This document shows positions 7,471 to 15,376 of a DNA stretch of 64,000 nucleotides, one piece after another. Under the pieces are notes generated by a model that ran no database searches, was not told the origin of the DNA, and saw only the letters and a program-made list of their open reading frames with translations. Source of the stretch: Neobacillus dielmonensis (lineage in GTDB: Bacteria > Bacillota > Bacilli > Bacillales > Cytobacillaceae); assembly GCF_000612665.1 (NCBI RefSeq), contig NZ_HG942029.1:37185-101184 (forward strand), read 5' to 3'. The position numbers and the translations under genes were made by a program. Every line of letters starts with the position of its first letter. The stretch's first letter is position 1.

Positions 7471-9246
7471 ATGAAAAGACAAAGGAATTCTCGAAGTAAA
7501 CTACTTATTTTTACGATTCTACTTTTAACATTTGCCTTAATCATTGGAGTTTATTATGCAATCAAAGAAAATGATAGCGAACAGACGCCAGCTAAAGAAA
7601 GTCCAATGATAACGAATCCTTCCGGTAAAAAAATAGTGGATCCGAACAAAGATCAGACCTCAAGTCTTGTGAAATTAGTAGAGGAAACATTTTCCTTGTC
7701 TAAGGTAGGTAAGGTTCCGAACATTTCCTTCGTTTCCGGCAAAACAGAATGGAAGGAAGTAAATCAAGAGTGGGGAAAATCAGACCATATTTCGGAAACG
7801 GCTAAAGGCAGGTATGAGGAATACGAAAGTCATCATGCTACAATCGGCTATGCCGATAATACTGTGAATGATATACGATCCTATGATTCAGAACTACAAA
7901 ATATTTCATTAAATGAAATTAAGAAAACGGGTGGAGAACCCGATGATATTCGATACTTTAAAGATTCAACTCATGACCAAATGATCCTTGTCTATCATGC
8001 AACGACTTCTACTGATTTATTATGGGTGTTACCAATAAAAACTAAGCAGGAGCCAAATCCTAAAGTTGACCATATCTCACTCTATACACAGGTTAAAAAA
8101 ACACCAAATCAAGAAGCACAAGTTGAAAAAGAGCTGAATCAACAAGGAAATCAAACCATTTCAGAAGTCATTTCTAAAATGAGTTTAGACGATAAAATTG
8201 GCCAGATGATTCTTGCTGGGATTTCCGGGACCACGATTGATGCAAACGCCAAAAAATTAATAAGCCAATTCCATGTCGGAGGAATTATTTTTTACAAAAA
8301 CAATTTCGAAACCCCTGCACAAACTATCCAACTTGTGAATCAACTGAAATCTGGAAATAGTTCGAGTCTACCGCTTTTACTAAGTGTTGACCAAGAGGGT
8401 GGACGTGTGACAAGATTGCCGGGTGGACTTGTTAACTTTCCTCCAAATAAACAAATTGGACAGGTAAACAATCCCGAGTTTTCTTATAAAGTCGGAACAC
8501 TTTTAGGGAAAGAATTAAAGGAATTTGGTTTAAATCTCGATTTTGCACCTGTTCTTGATATTAACAGCAATCCAAATAACCCAGTAATCGGAGATCGATC
8601 ATTTGGAAACAATCCGGAAATAGTAAGTAAACTTGGGACTCAAACGATGAAAGGAATCCAGTCGCAAAACGTTATCCCTACCGTCAAGCATTTTCCTGGT
8701 CACGGAGATACATCGGTTGATTCCCATCTGGAACTCCCAATTGTCAATAAGAGCCTTGAAGAACTCAAAAAACTAGAGTTAATTCCGTTTGAACATGCAA
8801 TTGATCATGGAGCTGATGTTGTGATGGTCGCCCATATCCTATTGCCTCAATTAGATAAAACGAATCCAGCGTCCATGTCAAAAGCTGTCATGACGGATCT
8901 TCTGAGAAAACAACTTCGTTTCAAGGGAGTAATCATAACGGATGATATGACAATGGGAGCTATCACAGAACATTTTGATATTGGAGAAGCGGCGGTGGAA
9001 TCGGTAAAGGCAGGAAGCGATATTATTTTAGTCGGGCATGACTATAATAATGTGGTTAAGATTACCTCCTCTTTAACGACAGCTGTCCAAAATGGGGAAA
9101 TTTCAGAACAAAGATTAAATGAAAGCATAGAAAGAATTATTCAACTAAAAAGGAAATATAGCATTAACGATATGAAAGTAGAAAATCCTAACATAAATGA
9201 AATAAATCACTCAATCAATAGTCTTCTGAATAATTATTTACATTAA
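7471..9246 (+). CDS. Membrane-anchored NagZ-type beta-N-acetylhexosaminidase (GH3) with N-terminal DUF4309-like domain
   Basis: Residues 10-31 form a signal anchor without a clear lipobox. Residues about 60-210 (EWKEVNQEWGKSD; later PKVDHISLYTQ) resemble the YjgB/DUF4309-type domain of the preceding protein. Residues 225-575 are a GH3 barrel: SVDQEGGRVTRL, FAPVLDINSN with GDRSFG, the NagZ signature KHFPGHGDT (406-414) carrying the Asp-His general acid pair, and ITDDMTMGA with the nucleophile at about Asp491. NagZ enzymes remove GlcNAc from muropeptides. Gram-positive members act outside the cell. The ATG follows GAAAGGAGAATTGG. It lies 150 bp after the M56 gene on the same strand. Inferred: a wall-turnover enzyme tied to the sensor. 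Confidence 0.9.
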   Translation: MKRQRNSRSKLLIFTILLLTFALIIGVYYAIKENDSEQTPAKESPMITNPSGKKIVDPNKDQTSSLVKLVEETFSLSKVGKVPNISFVSGKTEWKEVNQEWGKSDHISETAKGRYEEYESHHATIGYADNTVNDIRSYDSELQNISLNEIKKTGGEPDDIRYFKDSTHDQMILVYHATTSTDLLWVLPIKTKQEPNPKVDHISLYTQVKKTPNQEAQVEKELNQQGNQTISEVISKMSLDDKIGQMILAGISGTTIDANAKKLISQFHVGGIIFYKNNFETPAQTIQLVNQLKSGNSSSLPLLLSVDQEGGRVTRLPGGLVNFPPNKQIGQVNNPEFSYKVGTLLGKELKEFGLNLDFAPVLDINSNPNNPVIGDRSFGNNPEIVSKLGTQTMKGIQSQNVIPTVKHFPGHGDTSVDSHLELPIVNKSLEELKKLELIPFEHAIDHGADVVMVAHILLPQLDKTNPASMSKAVMTDLLRKQLRFKGVIITDDMTMGAITEHFDIGEAAVESVKAGSDIILVGHDYNNVVKITSSLTTAVQNGEISEQRLNESIERIIQLKRKYSINDMKVENPNINEINHSINSLLNNYLH

Positions 9247-9287
9247 TTATTCATATTGGATTGTGGTTAACCTTATAATACGAACGG

Positions 9288-9323
9288 GTGCGTTGATCCA
9301 AGAAGGATTAATGCACTTTTTTT
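9288..9323 (+). terminator. Terminator after the NagZ-like gene
   Basis: A 12-bp stem including two G-U pairs (9288-9299 with 9305-9316) is followed by seven T residues, 42 bp after the stop codon. Confidence 0.75.
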
Positions 9324-9537
9324 GTTGAAGTTATTAAACTAATGGAGCAGGTTACTTTAAGAAGAAGTTGTTTTTAAGTAGTAATAATTGGGGGAATGGT
9401 CTGTAAGCATTAAAGGCCCATTAGTTCAATAATAATTATTGCAGTTAACATCCATAAGCGTCTCTTTCTTCTCAACTAAGCGTTTTAATCAACAAGGATT
9501 TCGATAATAAGGTATCAAAATAGTTATTACATCGTAC
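9324..9537. other. Intergenic stretch without a recognisable gene
   Basis: AT-rich sequence with stops in all frames. I see no gene, RNA or convincing promoter in it. Confidence 0.4.
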
Positions 9538-9592
9538 ATAGAAAAAACCCACTCTTAGCTATTAGTAACGGGTTCTTTTCAGGGGGACAAAA
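9538..9592 (+). repeat. Left copy of a 50-bp inverted repeat
   Basis: The segment beginning ATAGAAAAAACCCACTC and ending GGGGGACAAAA recurs in reverse orientation at 13442-13493 with about 80 percent identity and one small gap. Together the copies bracket the HAAS/PadR genes and the transposase pair. Confidence 0.7.
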
Positions 9593-9632
9593 GTTAAAAA
9601 AGTAATTAAAATCGCATAAATTTTAGCATCAA

Positions 9633-9662
9633 AAAAGCATCGGTTTTGGCACCGATGCTTTT
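9633..9662 (-). terminator. Terminator of the PadR-HAAS operon
   Basis: A perfect 12-bp stem (9633-9644 with 9651-9662, 6-nt loop). On the minus strand it ends in a run of six T residues, just downstream of the minus-strand HAAS gene. Confidence 0.8.
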
Positions 9663-9701
9663 AATTTAAACTGACAATTAGCATTAGAAACCGCATATTT
9701 T

Positions 9702-10571
9702 TCAACTCATTATGCCTTTTAACCGTCTATTTTGCCTGTTCAAGAAGAACCATATTAAGCCTAAAACAATAAACAAGGCAAAGAATAAAATCGGCAACTG
9801 GTAAACGCTCCAAACGCTCGGTCCATAATATTTTAATTGATGGTACTTTTCAACGGTCTTTTCGTAAGAGGATTTATATTCATACTGAACAATCCAGTGT
9901 TCATTTGCTTTTATAACTGTTCCTAAGTCATAGTCGCTCGGCACAATTTGTTCCTTGTTATTAACAACACCTTCATCACCAATTACGATGGCTGCCTTGT
10001 TATATGCTATCGGATAAACATTTGTGGGTTTGTCTCTAACAACTGCATTTTCTTTTAACCAATCTTCTGAGCCAGACACTGGAAATACTGCTAATAAATT
10101 AAGTTGTTTATTGTACTTTTTAAATATATCTTGTAATTGACTTTTTTCGTTTTCAGTAACTTTTTCTGAAGCATTGAGCACATCAAATGCTTCATTCATT
10201 ATATCTCCTTTATCCTGTTCAACGGCTTCCAGGTGTTTGAATTCTTTATTGAATTCCTTTCCATCCGAAAATGAATTGATAAGAAAGAAAATGCCAAATA
10301 CCAAAAAGATAAGTGCGAATGATAATACATAATTACTAAATCTTTTCTGGACTTTGAAGAATTCAGATAACCCTTGTATTATTTGATTTTTACCTCCAAA
10401 ATTCTCGATTGCTATACGGATAGCTTCTTCTTCTGTTTTTCCCTTTGATTTTAACTCTTCAACGGCTTCAACTAAATGTGACCGCATTTCTTGCCTTAAA
10501 TCCTCAATTTCTTGTTTATCCCCTGCAACATTTTTATAAATTGAATTTACATATTTATCAATTTGTTTCAA
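9702..10571 (-). CDS. HAAS-domain membrane protein (permease prefix type)
   Basis: The 289-residue protein begins with a helical cytosolic HAAS/permease-prefix domain (about 1-70: EIEDLRQEMRSHLVEAVEEL, then EEAIRIAIENFGG). A first membrane helix follows at about 78-100, then an extracytoplasmic domain of about 150 residues and a second helix at about 255-277. HAAS proteins accompany PadR regulators and often act as membrane partners or anti-activators; the exact job is unknown. The TTG start at 10571 follows GGGGGAGATAAC and overlaps the end of the upstream PadR gene, so the pair is translationally coupled. The external domain has no recognised catalytic motif. Confidence 0.75.
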   Translation of the reverse strand: MKQIDKYVNSIYKNVAGDKQEIEDLRQEMRSHLVEAVEELKSKGKTEEEAIRIAIENFGGKNQIIQGLSEFFKVQKRFSNYVLSFALIFLVFGIFFLINSFSDGKEFNKEFKHLEAVEQDKGDIMNEAFDVLNASEKVTENEKSQLQDIFKKYNKQLNLLAVFPVSGSEDWLKENAVVRDKPTNVYPIAYNKAAIVIGDEGVVNNKEQIVPSDYDLGTVIKANEHWIVQYEYKSSYEKTVEKYHQLKYYGPSVWSVYQLPILFFALFIVLGLIWFFLNRQNRRLKGIMS

Positions 10572-10908
10572 AGTTATCTCCCCCTTCTAAAAACGTATCA
10601 ATAATTTTTTTGACAAATTCCCATTCTTTCCGTTTCTCTTCAAAACCCTCTTTGCCTAACAGCGTTAGTTTATAATATTTCCTTCTCCCGCCTGGTCCTT
10701 GTTCATCGCCCCAGTAAGAAGAAATCCATTTGTTGTTTTCCAATCTCTTTAATGACAGATAAAGCGTGCCTTCTTTTAATTCGAATTGTTCTTCGCTCTT
10801 TTCTCGTACTAACTTGGCTAATTCATATCCATACATATCCCTGTTATGTAGTAACGATAGAATTAATGTATCAATATGTCCTTTTAAAACCTCTTTATTA
10901 ATTTCCAT
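10558..10908 (-). CDS. PadR family transcriptional regulator
   Basis: The 116-residue protein shows the PadR winged helix: LKGHIDTLILSLLHNRDMYG, KEGTLYLSLKRLENN and the wing WGDEQGPGGRRKYYKLT, then a C-terminal dimerisation helix. PadR proteins are usually repressors answering small molecules or envelope stress. The ATG at 10908 is preceded by AGGAGG at 8 bases; an in-frame GTG further upstream lies inside that site and is rejected. Its 3' end overlaps the HAAS gene. The pair is a common Bacillus module, probably autoregulated, but I see no clear operator. Confidence 0.9.
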   Translation of the reverse strand: MEINKEVLKGHIDTLILSLLHNRDMYGYELAKLVREKSEEQFELKEGTLYLSLKRLENNKWISSYWGDEQGPGGRRKYYKLTLLGKEGFEEKRKEWEFVKKIIDTFLEGGDNFETN

Positions 10909-11014
10909 TTTTTCCACCTCCTATTTCACTTTAAATTATATTACTTAATAATGCAAGGTATTCCTTCAAAAAAATATCCCATCTATCACAAAATGTAAAT
11001 GGGATACTTTTCAG

Positions 11015-12967
11015 TTACCTTAAATACAATATATCCTCTATTTTGAACTTCTTATCTGTAATACCTAAACGCTGTGCTGGGGTCAATTTTTGTTTATCAT
11101 AAGACTTATATGGCAAACAGAAGTTGTAATAGGTTCTCAGAATGGTGGTAGCCATTTGTGCGTATTTGGGATTGAAATTGGAATAGATGTAGCTTTTTCC
11201 ATCGCCTCTCGCGGTAGTAAGCGGACGTTCCAGAACCGACAATTTTCTCCGAATATGTTGGATAAAGAAGTTGGTGGCGTGGTCATTTACATTCAAAATT
11301 AATCTTGCCACTTCTTCGGGTTCTAACGAAGATAAGTCGGTTTCACAATCCACTTTCGTATATCCTCGGTCAATCGAAGCAAGAGGGTGAACAATTGGAT
11401 TTTTATCTTTGACCGTGAAGCTGTGTGTCGGCAATATTATCTCCTTATGAAATTGATGACCACGATTTTTAAACAAATCAACCAAATAATGATAGGCAAT
11501 CGTATAAGGATTACGGCTGTCAATCCCCATTGCTATTCCCCAATTATACAAATCGGTACTTGCCTCTCTATACTCCTGATACGCTTGTTTCCGTGATTTC
11601 TCACGGTTAGTAAGGCAAAGGAAGTGGTGAGCCGAAAATGACCTAAAATCCTCTGAAAACACCCGATAAATTGCTGAATGCAGGGAACTTTCGTTGTCAG
11701 TCACAAATCGCCAATTTTGAGCCTTTAACAGGTCTTTGATAAGCCAATAATGAGCCATCGTGGTGTAAGTGCTGTTTGTATGCAATCCTTCAATATAGTG
11801 GCTTCTGGTATCAAATTCATCGAGTTTTTTCTTGTATTCAGCCAGCGTTTGATTGTCATTTTCCGTTGGCTCCTGCGGGTAGGCACTTACCCGCAATCTT
11901 GCGTGTTTCCGAGCGAACAAATGAAGATGGTCTTCTTTATATAAAATAGTGTCCAGCATTATGTCCTCTAGTCGAACATCCCAATCGTAAGCAACATCCG
12001 CCCGAAATACATAGCGGGAAAACACATCGGCAGAAATGATGATATGAGTCGGAAATTGACTATCTTCCACATCATCATATCTTGCTCCGCCCATTCCTTT
12101 TTTTCGAACATTATTCAAATAATAAATCATTTTGTCGGTATTAATCCAAACCGTTCCGAACGATTTATTTTGAAGTGGCTTTTGTTCGTGCCGCTCTAAA
12201 AATTCCAAGCAACGGCGATAGACCCATTCCAGTTTGCTGTAATAGGTTTTGACCCCAATCTCCAATACATCAATGGCTCTTGATACAGCCATTTTATTGA
12301 CAAGCAGCTTCGTGAACAATGGAAGGATGTCGTTTCGTTTTTGATTATATGTGGATGTTTGCCTCCTTGTCGGCATCATATCCGTTCTTTTCCCGCACTT
12401 TTTACACTGCCACCGTTGCGTTCCAGTTTTACTTTTTCCCCTTTTATAGAAGAGGGAGGGGTGTTCGAAAGGAGTTTCATCTGTATATTCACAGGACTCT
12501 TTATGAAATTCGTATACAGGTTCAATATCCCTAACGGAATTGATACGAACTAATCGTTCAATTTCCTGTGCCGCACTCCAATTTGAATAAGTTTTAGAAG
12601 TGCAACCGAAAGTCATACCCCTATTTGGATATATAGGGTCAGGATTGCACTGGATTGATTTCTTTTCAGATTGTCCTACGAGCTTGTACCGATATGGTTT
12701 ATTTTTGACAGTGGTAAATCGGACTTGTGGCTGACCGAACCACTTACAAAAAGGGTCATCACAAAAGTTATATTGGATACTGTGCTCTTTTTCGTTTAAA
12801 CGAAATGTAGCTGGAAGAAACAATGACTTGCTGTACTTTGTCGCAAATTTTTTATCCGATAAAACGGGATAATCTTTATTTCTCTGATTGATTTCATTCA
12901 ATGAAAACGGACTATCAATTTCAACAATCGTATCCGAAATTGTAGCGAGTCGTTTTAATTTACTCAA
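11015..12967 (-). CDS. Putative DDE-type transposase with zinc ribbon
   Basis: The 650-residue protein has Cys-rich N-terminal segments, a CxxC zinc ribbon (TQRWQCKKCGKRTDMMP, about residues 182-198), a helix-turn-helix-like stretch (VSRAIDVLEIGVKTYY), then a core with acidic positions fitting an RNase H/DDE fold: TVWINTDKMIYYL, IIISADVFSRYVF, WRFVTDNESSLHSAIY and a following Glu-rich helix. This recalls IS1/IS1595-type zinc-ribbon transposases, but the protein is much longer and I cannot name the family. The start is TTG at 12967 in a TTGA overlap with the upstream small gene, implying coupled translation. The role as a transposase is an inference from the motif pattern. Confidence 0.6.
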   Translation of the reverse strand: MSKLKRLATISDTIVEIDSPFSLNEINQRNKDYPVLSDKKFATKYSKSLFLPATFRLNEKEHSIQYNFCDDPFCKWFGQPQVRFTTVKNKPYRYKLVGQSEKKSIQCNPDPIYPNRGMTFGCTSKTYSNWSAAQEIERLVRINSVRDIEPVYEFHKESCEYTDETPFEHPSLFYKRGKSKTGTQRWQCKKCGKRTDMMPTRRQTSTYNQKRNDILPLFTKLLVNKMAVSRAIDVLEIGVKTYYSKLEWVYRRCLEFLERHEQKPLQNKSFGTVWINTDKMIYYLNNVRKKGMGGARYDDVEDSQFPTHIIISADVFSRYVFRADVAYDWDVRLEDIMLDTILYKEDHLHLFARKHARLRVSAYPQEPTENDNQTLAEYKKKLDEFDTRSHYIEGLHTNSTYTTMAHYWLIKDLLKAQNWRFVTDNESSLHSAIYRVFSEDFRSFSAHHFLCLTNREKSRKQAYQEYREASTDLYNWGIAMGIDSRNPYTIAYHYLVDLFKNRGHQFHKEIILPTHSFTVKDKNPIVHPLASIDRGYTKVDCETDLSSLEPEEVARLILNVNDHATNFFIQHIRRKLSVLERPLTTARGDGKSYIYSNFNPKYAQMATTILRTYYNFCLPYKSYDKQKLTPAQRLGITDKKFKIEDILYLR

Positions 12968-13215
12968 CTGGCTGTTCCTCCGTTCTGAGGTTCTTCCATC
13001 TCCAACAATTTCAACAGTTTCTTGTTATTCCGCTTCTTAATAGCCCAATCTCGGAACCGTTCATCTTCTTGAATTTGGTTTAAATAATACTCGACAACCT
13101 CATTTTCGGTGTAATCCGTGTATTCAGAATATGCCTTGACCAAATCTATTATCTTTTGCGGAACTTCCCAATCCGTCCTTTTTAAATTCTTTTCCTTTGG
13201 CACCATAAATCGCAT
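12964..13215 (-). CDS. Small accessory protein coupled to the transposase-like gene
   Basis: The 83-residue protein starts MRFMVPKEKNLKRTDWEVP after a strong AAAGGAGG site (ATG at 13215). It is basic at the N-terminus, then helical and acidic (YTENEVVEYYLNQIQEDERF), with a KKRNNKKLLKLLEM helix near the end. No domain is recognised. Its stop overlaps the TTG of the following gene, so the two are translated together. It may be a DNA-binding or target-choice subunit of the element; this is a guess from position. Confidence 0.6.
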   Translation of the reverse strand: MRFMVPKEKNLKRTDWEVPQKIIDLVKAYSEYTDYTENEVVEYYLNQIQEDERFRDWAIKKRNNKKLLKLLEMEEPQNGGTAS

Positions 13216-13383
13216 AATAAAGCCTCCTTTACTTAGGAAAAATAGCACACTTTTTAGTATATATTTTAGCCAATAAAATCGCAGTTCATACCTATTGTAC
13301 AATGGCTATTGTACAATGTCATTTGAATGCCATTTCCAGTACCATTTTTACTGATTTTTGTAATCCAATGGCTTTATATCAAT

Positions 13384-13416
13384 AAAAAATGACCTATCAG
13401 ATAATACTGATAGGTC
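13384..13416 (-). terminator. Terminator downstream of the truncated ohrR
   Basis: A perfect 10-bp stem (13391-13400 with 13407-13416, 6-nt loop), followed on the minus strand by a six-T run. It lies 83 bp after the end of the ohrR relic. Confidence 0.75.
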
Positions 13417-13441
13417 AGCTATTTTATATACTATTAGGTTA

Positions 13442-13493
13442 TTTTGTCCCCATCAAGAGAACCCGTTAAGCTATTAGAGTGGATTTTTTCTAT
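13442..13493 (-). repeat. Right copy of the 50-bp inverted repeat
   Basis: Reverse-complement partner of 9538-9592; both share ATAGAAAAAA, CCACTCT, TAACGGGTTCT and GGGGACAAAA. It abuts the stop codon of the ohrR relic. The pair may be the termini of a 3.95-kb composite unit, but no clear target duplication is visible. Confidence 0.65.
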
Positions 13494-13498
13494 TGCCT

Positions 13499-13882
13499 CT
13501 ATTTTTCCGAGGTTTTATTCAGCTGATGTAAGAGGAAAGTGATTGTTTCGTTTATTTCATCCAATTCCTTTTTATTCATGCCAGTAGCATCGAATAAGGA
13601 TTGTGGAACACACGATGCCTTTTCCTGTAGGGCTTTACCAGCTTGCGTTATAAAAAAGTTTACGACGCGTTCGTCCACTGTGTCACGGCGACGCTCGATG
13701 AGCCCGGCAGCTTCCATACGTTTGAGTAGGGGCGTCAGAGTACCTGTATCAAGATTAAGCACTTCACCCAGCTCTTTAATGGTTCTTTGTGGCTTCTCCC
13801 ACAAGGTAACTAAGACTAGATACTGAGGATAAGTGAGCTGAAGTTCGTCTAGGTAAGGGCGATAAAGTCGTAAGATGGCCCT
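13499..13882 (-). pseudogene. ohrR: 5'-truncated OhrR-type MarR regulator
   Basis: The frame reads RLYRPYLDELQLTYPQYLVL, then LWEKPQRTIKELGE, LDTGTLTPLLKRMEAAGLIE and the wing RRRDTVDERVVNFF, closely matching organic-hydroperoxide repressor OhrR. It is open from 13882 but an in-frame TAG precedes it, and the first 20 or so residues, including the conserved redox Cys near residue 15 in OhrR, are missing. A TTG inside (13804) could restart translation at WEKP but would lose the first helices. It is therefore a relic. No ohr gene is adjacent. Confidence 0.7.
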
Positions 13883-13996
13883 CTAATTGACCGCCTGCTT
13901 TTTTTGTATCACTTCAAATCAGATTATTATGGCAATTGATGAGATGGTATAAGATGATTTTGACTTTTAATAAAGGCTAGGAAAAGGAATGCCTAA

Positions 13997-14080
13997 ATTG
14001 AAGTCTTTGATAAGCTGGAAACAGCCTATTTTAAAGAAATTCATACTGGAAAAATTACAGTAAAATTAAAAATTATATAA
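13997..14080 (+). pseudogene. C-terminal scrap of a quinone-oxidoreductase-like protein
   Basis: About 26 codons read EVFDKLETAYF, then HTGKITVKLKII and a stop, resembling the end of MDR-type NADPH:quinone oxidoreductases. An in-frame TAA precedes it, and a strong terminator follows 46 bp later. The assignment rests on a very short stretch. Confidence 0.35.
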
Positions 14081-14126
14081 TTGAAATTTTATATTTCTAT
14101 TCATTTAATTGAATTTGACCAATGGT

Positions 14127-14176
14127 AAAGCCCCAAAATACATAGATGTATTCATCTTTGTATTTTGGGGCTTTTT
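14127..14176 (+). terminator. Strong terminator downstream of the oxidoreductase scrap
   Basis: A perfect 16-bp stem (14127-14142 with 14159-14174) followed by T residues. With no intact gene before it, it probably outlived the gene it served. Confidence 0.8.
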
Positions 14177-14370
14177 GCATTTTTATGTGTATTAAGTTAT
14201 CTGTTACATACTTATTTTAAAACATAGGCTCTTTTTTAATGCTACTTGAAGATTAGTTCAGTAATTTTCCCCTTAACAATTTCAGTTCCAATTATTAAAA
14301 TGCAGAACTTATCCCACTTTTTATAATATTTCATTTCATTTATCCGTAGTTCAGTAGATTCTTGTGTTTT

Positions 14371-14415
14371 GTTCGAATATAATAGAACAAAGTAACGGTT
14401 CGATAGGAGACGAAC
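14371..14415 (+). promoter_or_regulatory. Promoter/operator region of the ArsR-type regulator gene
   Basis: GTTC-N10-GAAC (14371-14388) surrounds a TATAAT at 14379-14384. GTTCG-N8-CGAAC (14398-14415) surrounds the ribosome binding site AGGAGA. The two related inverted repeats could be operators for autoregulation, or the second could form an RNA hairpin hiding the ribosome binding site. Confidence 0.45.
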
Positions 14416-14418
14416 AAT

Positions 14419-15351
14419 ATGAATGATATTAAGTTGGAAATTGAATTTTCTGAAAGCAACGAGTTAATTACTAGCTTATTAGCCTTTAAAACGAAGTCAC
14501 TACATAAAGGTATTCAATTAGGAAATAGCTGGGTGAGAAATGTAAAAGGTAAACTGAGTGAAACCACATTGGAACTTATAGCAAATACAGAATTAAAGGA
14601 GAGCATTCTTAACTTGCTTTTATTAGCATGTCCTAAAAAAGATAGTGTGCATGATTTTTTAGAGTGGATTGGGGATGTATCAGTTGGGGAGATATTTGAG
14701 CAAGTATCTACTTGGATTCCTGAAGAGATAAATGATTTGCGTAATATTAATGAATGGCGTTCAAATATGGTTCAGTTATTATCTTTATGGTATGAAGAAT
14801 ACTATCAACACTTAGATCCATCCATCATTAATACTCTTACTAAAAATGCTCAGAAAAATAAAGAGTTGTTGAAGGATTACAAGCCTGTTGATCTCATTGA
14901 AGAAATAACAAATGGTTTAAGATTAGAATTTATAAATAAGGTTAAACGGATTATTTTGATCCCACAATATCATATTAGTCCATACAATCTGACTAATGAC
15001 TTTAATGGTCTGATCATTATTTATTATTCAACACAGATTGAACAAATGAACCCAGACTTTCCTTCATTATCGATTTTAAATATCGCAAGAGCTCTTATGG
15101 ATGAAAATCGCTTAAGAATTCTACGATATTTAACTAATGGAGAAAAAAGTTTTACAGAAGTTGTTCAATTTATAGGGTTAGCCAAAAGTACAGTTCATTA
15201 TCATATTGTTACTCTTCGATCAGCAGGATTAGTCCGTGTACACGTCTATTCCCAAGGCAGAGAAAGGTACAGTTTGAGAAATGGAGCACTAAACAAATTT
15301 AACAGTGATTTAACCAGCTTCTTAGGTTTAGAAAAATTAAAGTTGGATTGA
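14419..15351 (+). CDS. ArsR-family transcriptional regulator with large N-terminal domain
   Basis: The 310-residue protein has an uncharacterised N-terminal domain of about 215 residues and a C-terminal winged helix: LMDENRLRILRYLTNGEKSF, IGLAKSTVHYHIVTLRSAG and a wing RVHVYSQGRERYSL (about 225-295), the ArsR/HTH_5 pattern. The layout matches a Bacillus group of 300-plus residue ArsR-type regulators found beside MFS drug exporters. The next gene, 25 bp downstream, is such an exporter, now frameshifted. It probably represses that operon, and the GTTC/GAAC repeats at its own promoter are candidate sites. The start follows AGGAGACGAACAAT. Confidence 0.82.
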   Translation: MNDIKLEIEFSESNELITSLLAFKTKSLHKGIQLGNSWVRNVKGKLSETTLELIANTELKESILNLLLLACPKKDSVHDFLEWIGDVSVGEIFEQVSTWIPEEINDLRNINEWRSNMVQLLSLWYEEYYQHLDPSIINTLTKNAQKNKELLKDYKPVDLIEEITNGLRLEFINKVKRIILIPQYHISPYNLTNDFNGLIIIYYSTQIEQMNPDFPSLSILNIARALMDENRLRILRYLTNGEKSFTEVVQFIGLAKSTVHYHIVTLRSAGLVRVHVYSQGRERYSLRNGALNKFNSDLTSFLGLEKLKLD

Positions 15352-15376
15352 TAATGATGGATGGGGGATAAAAAAT

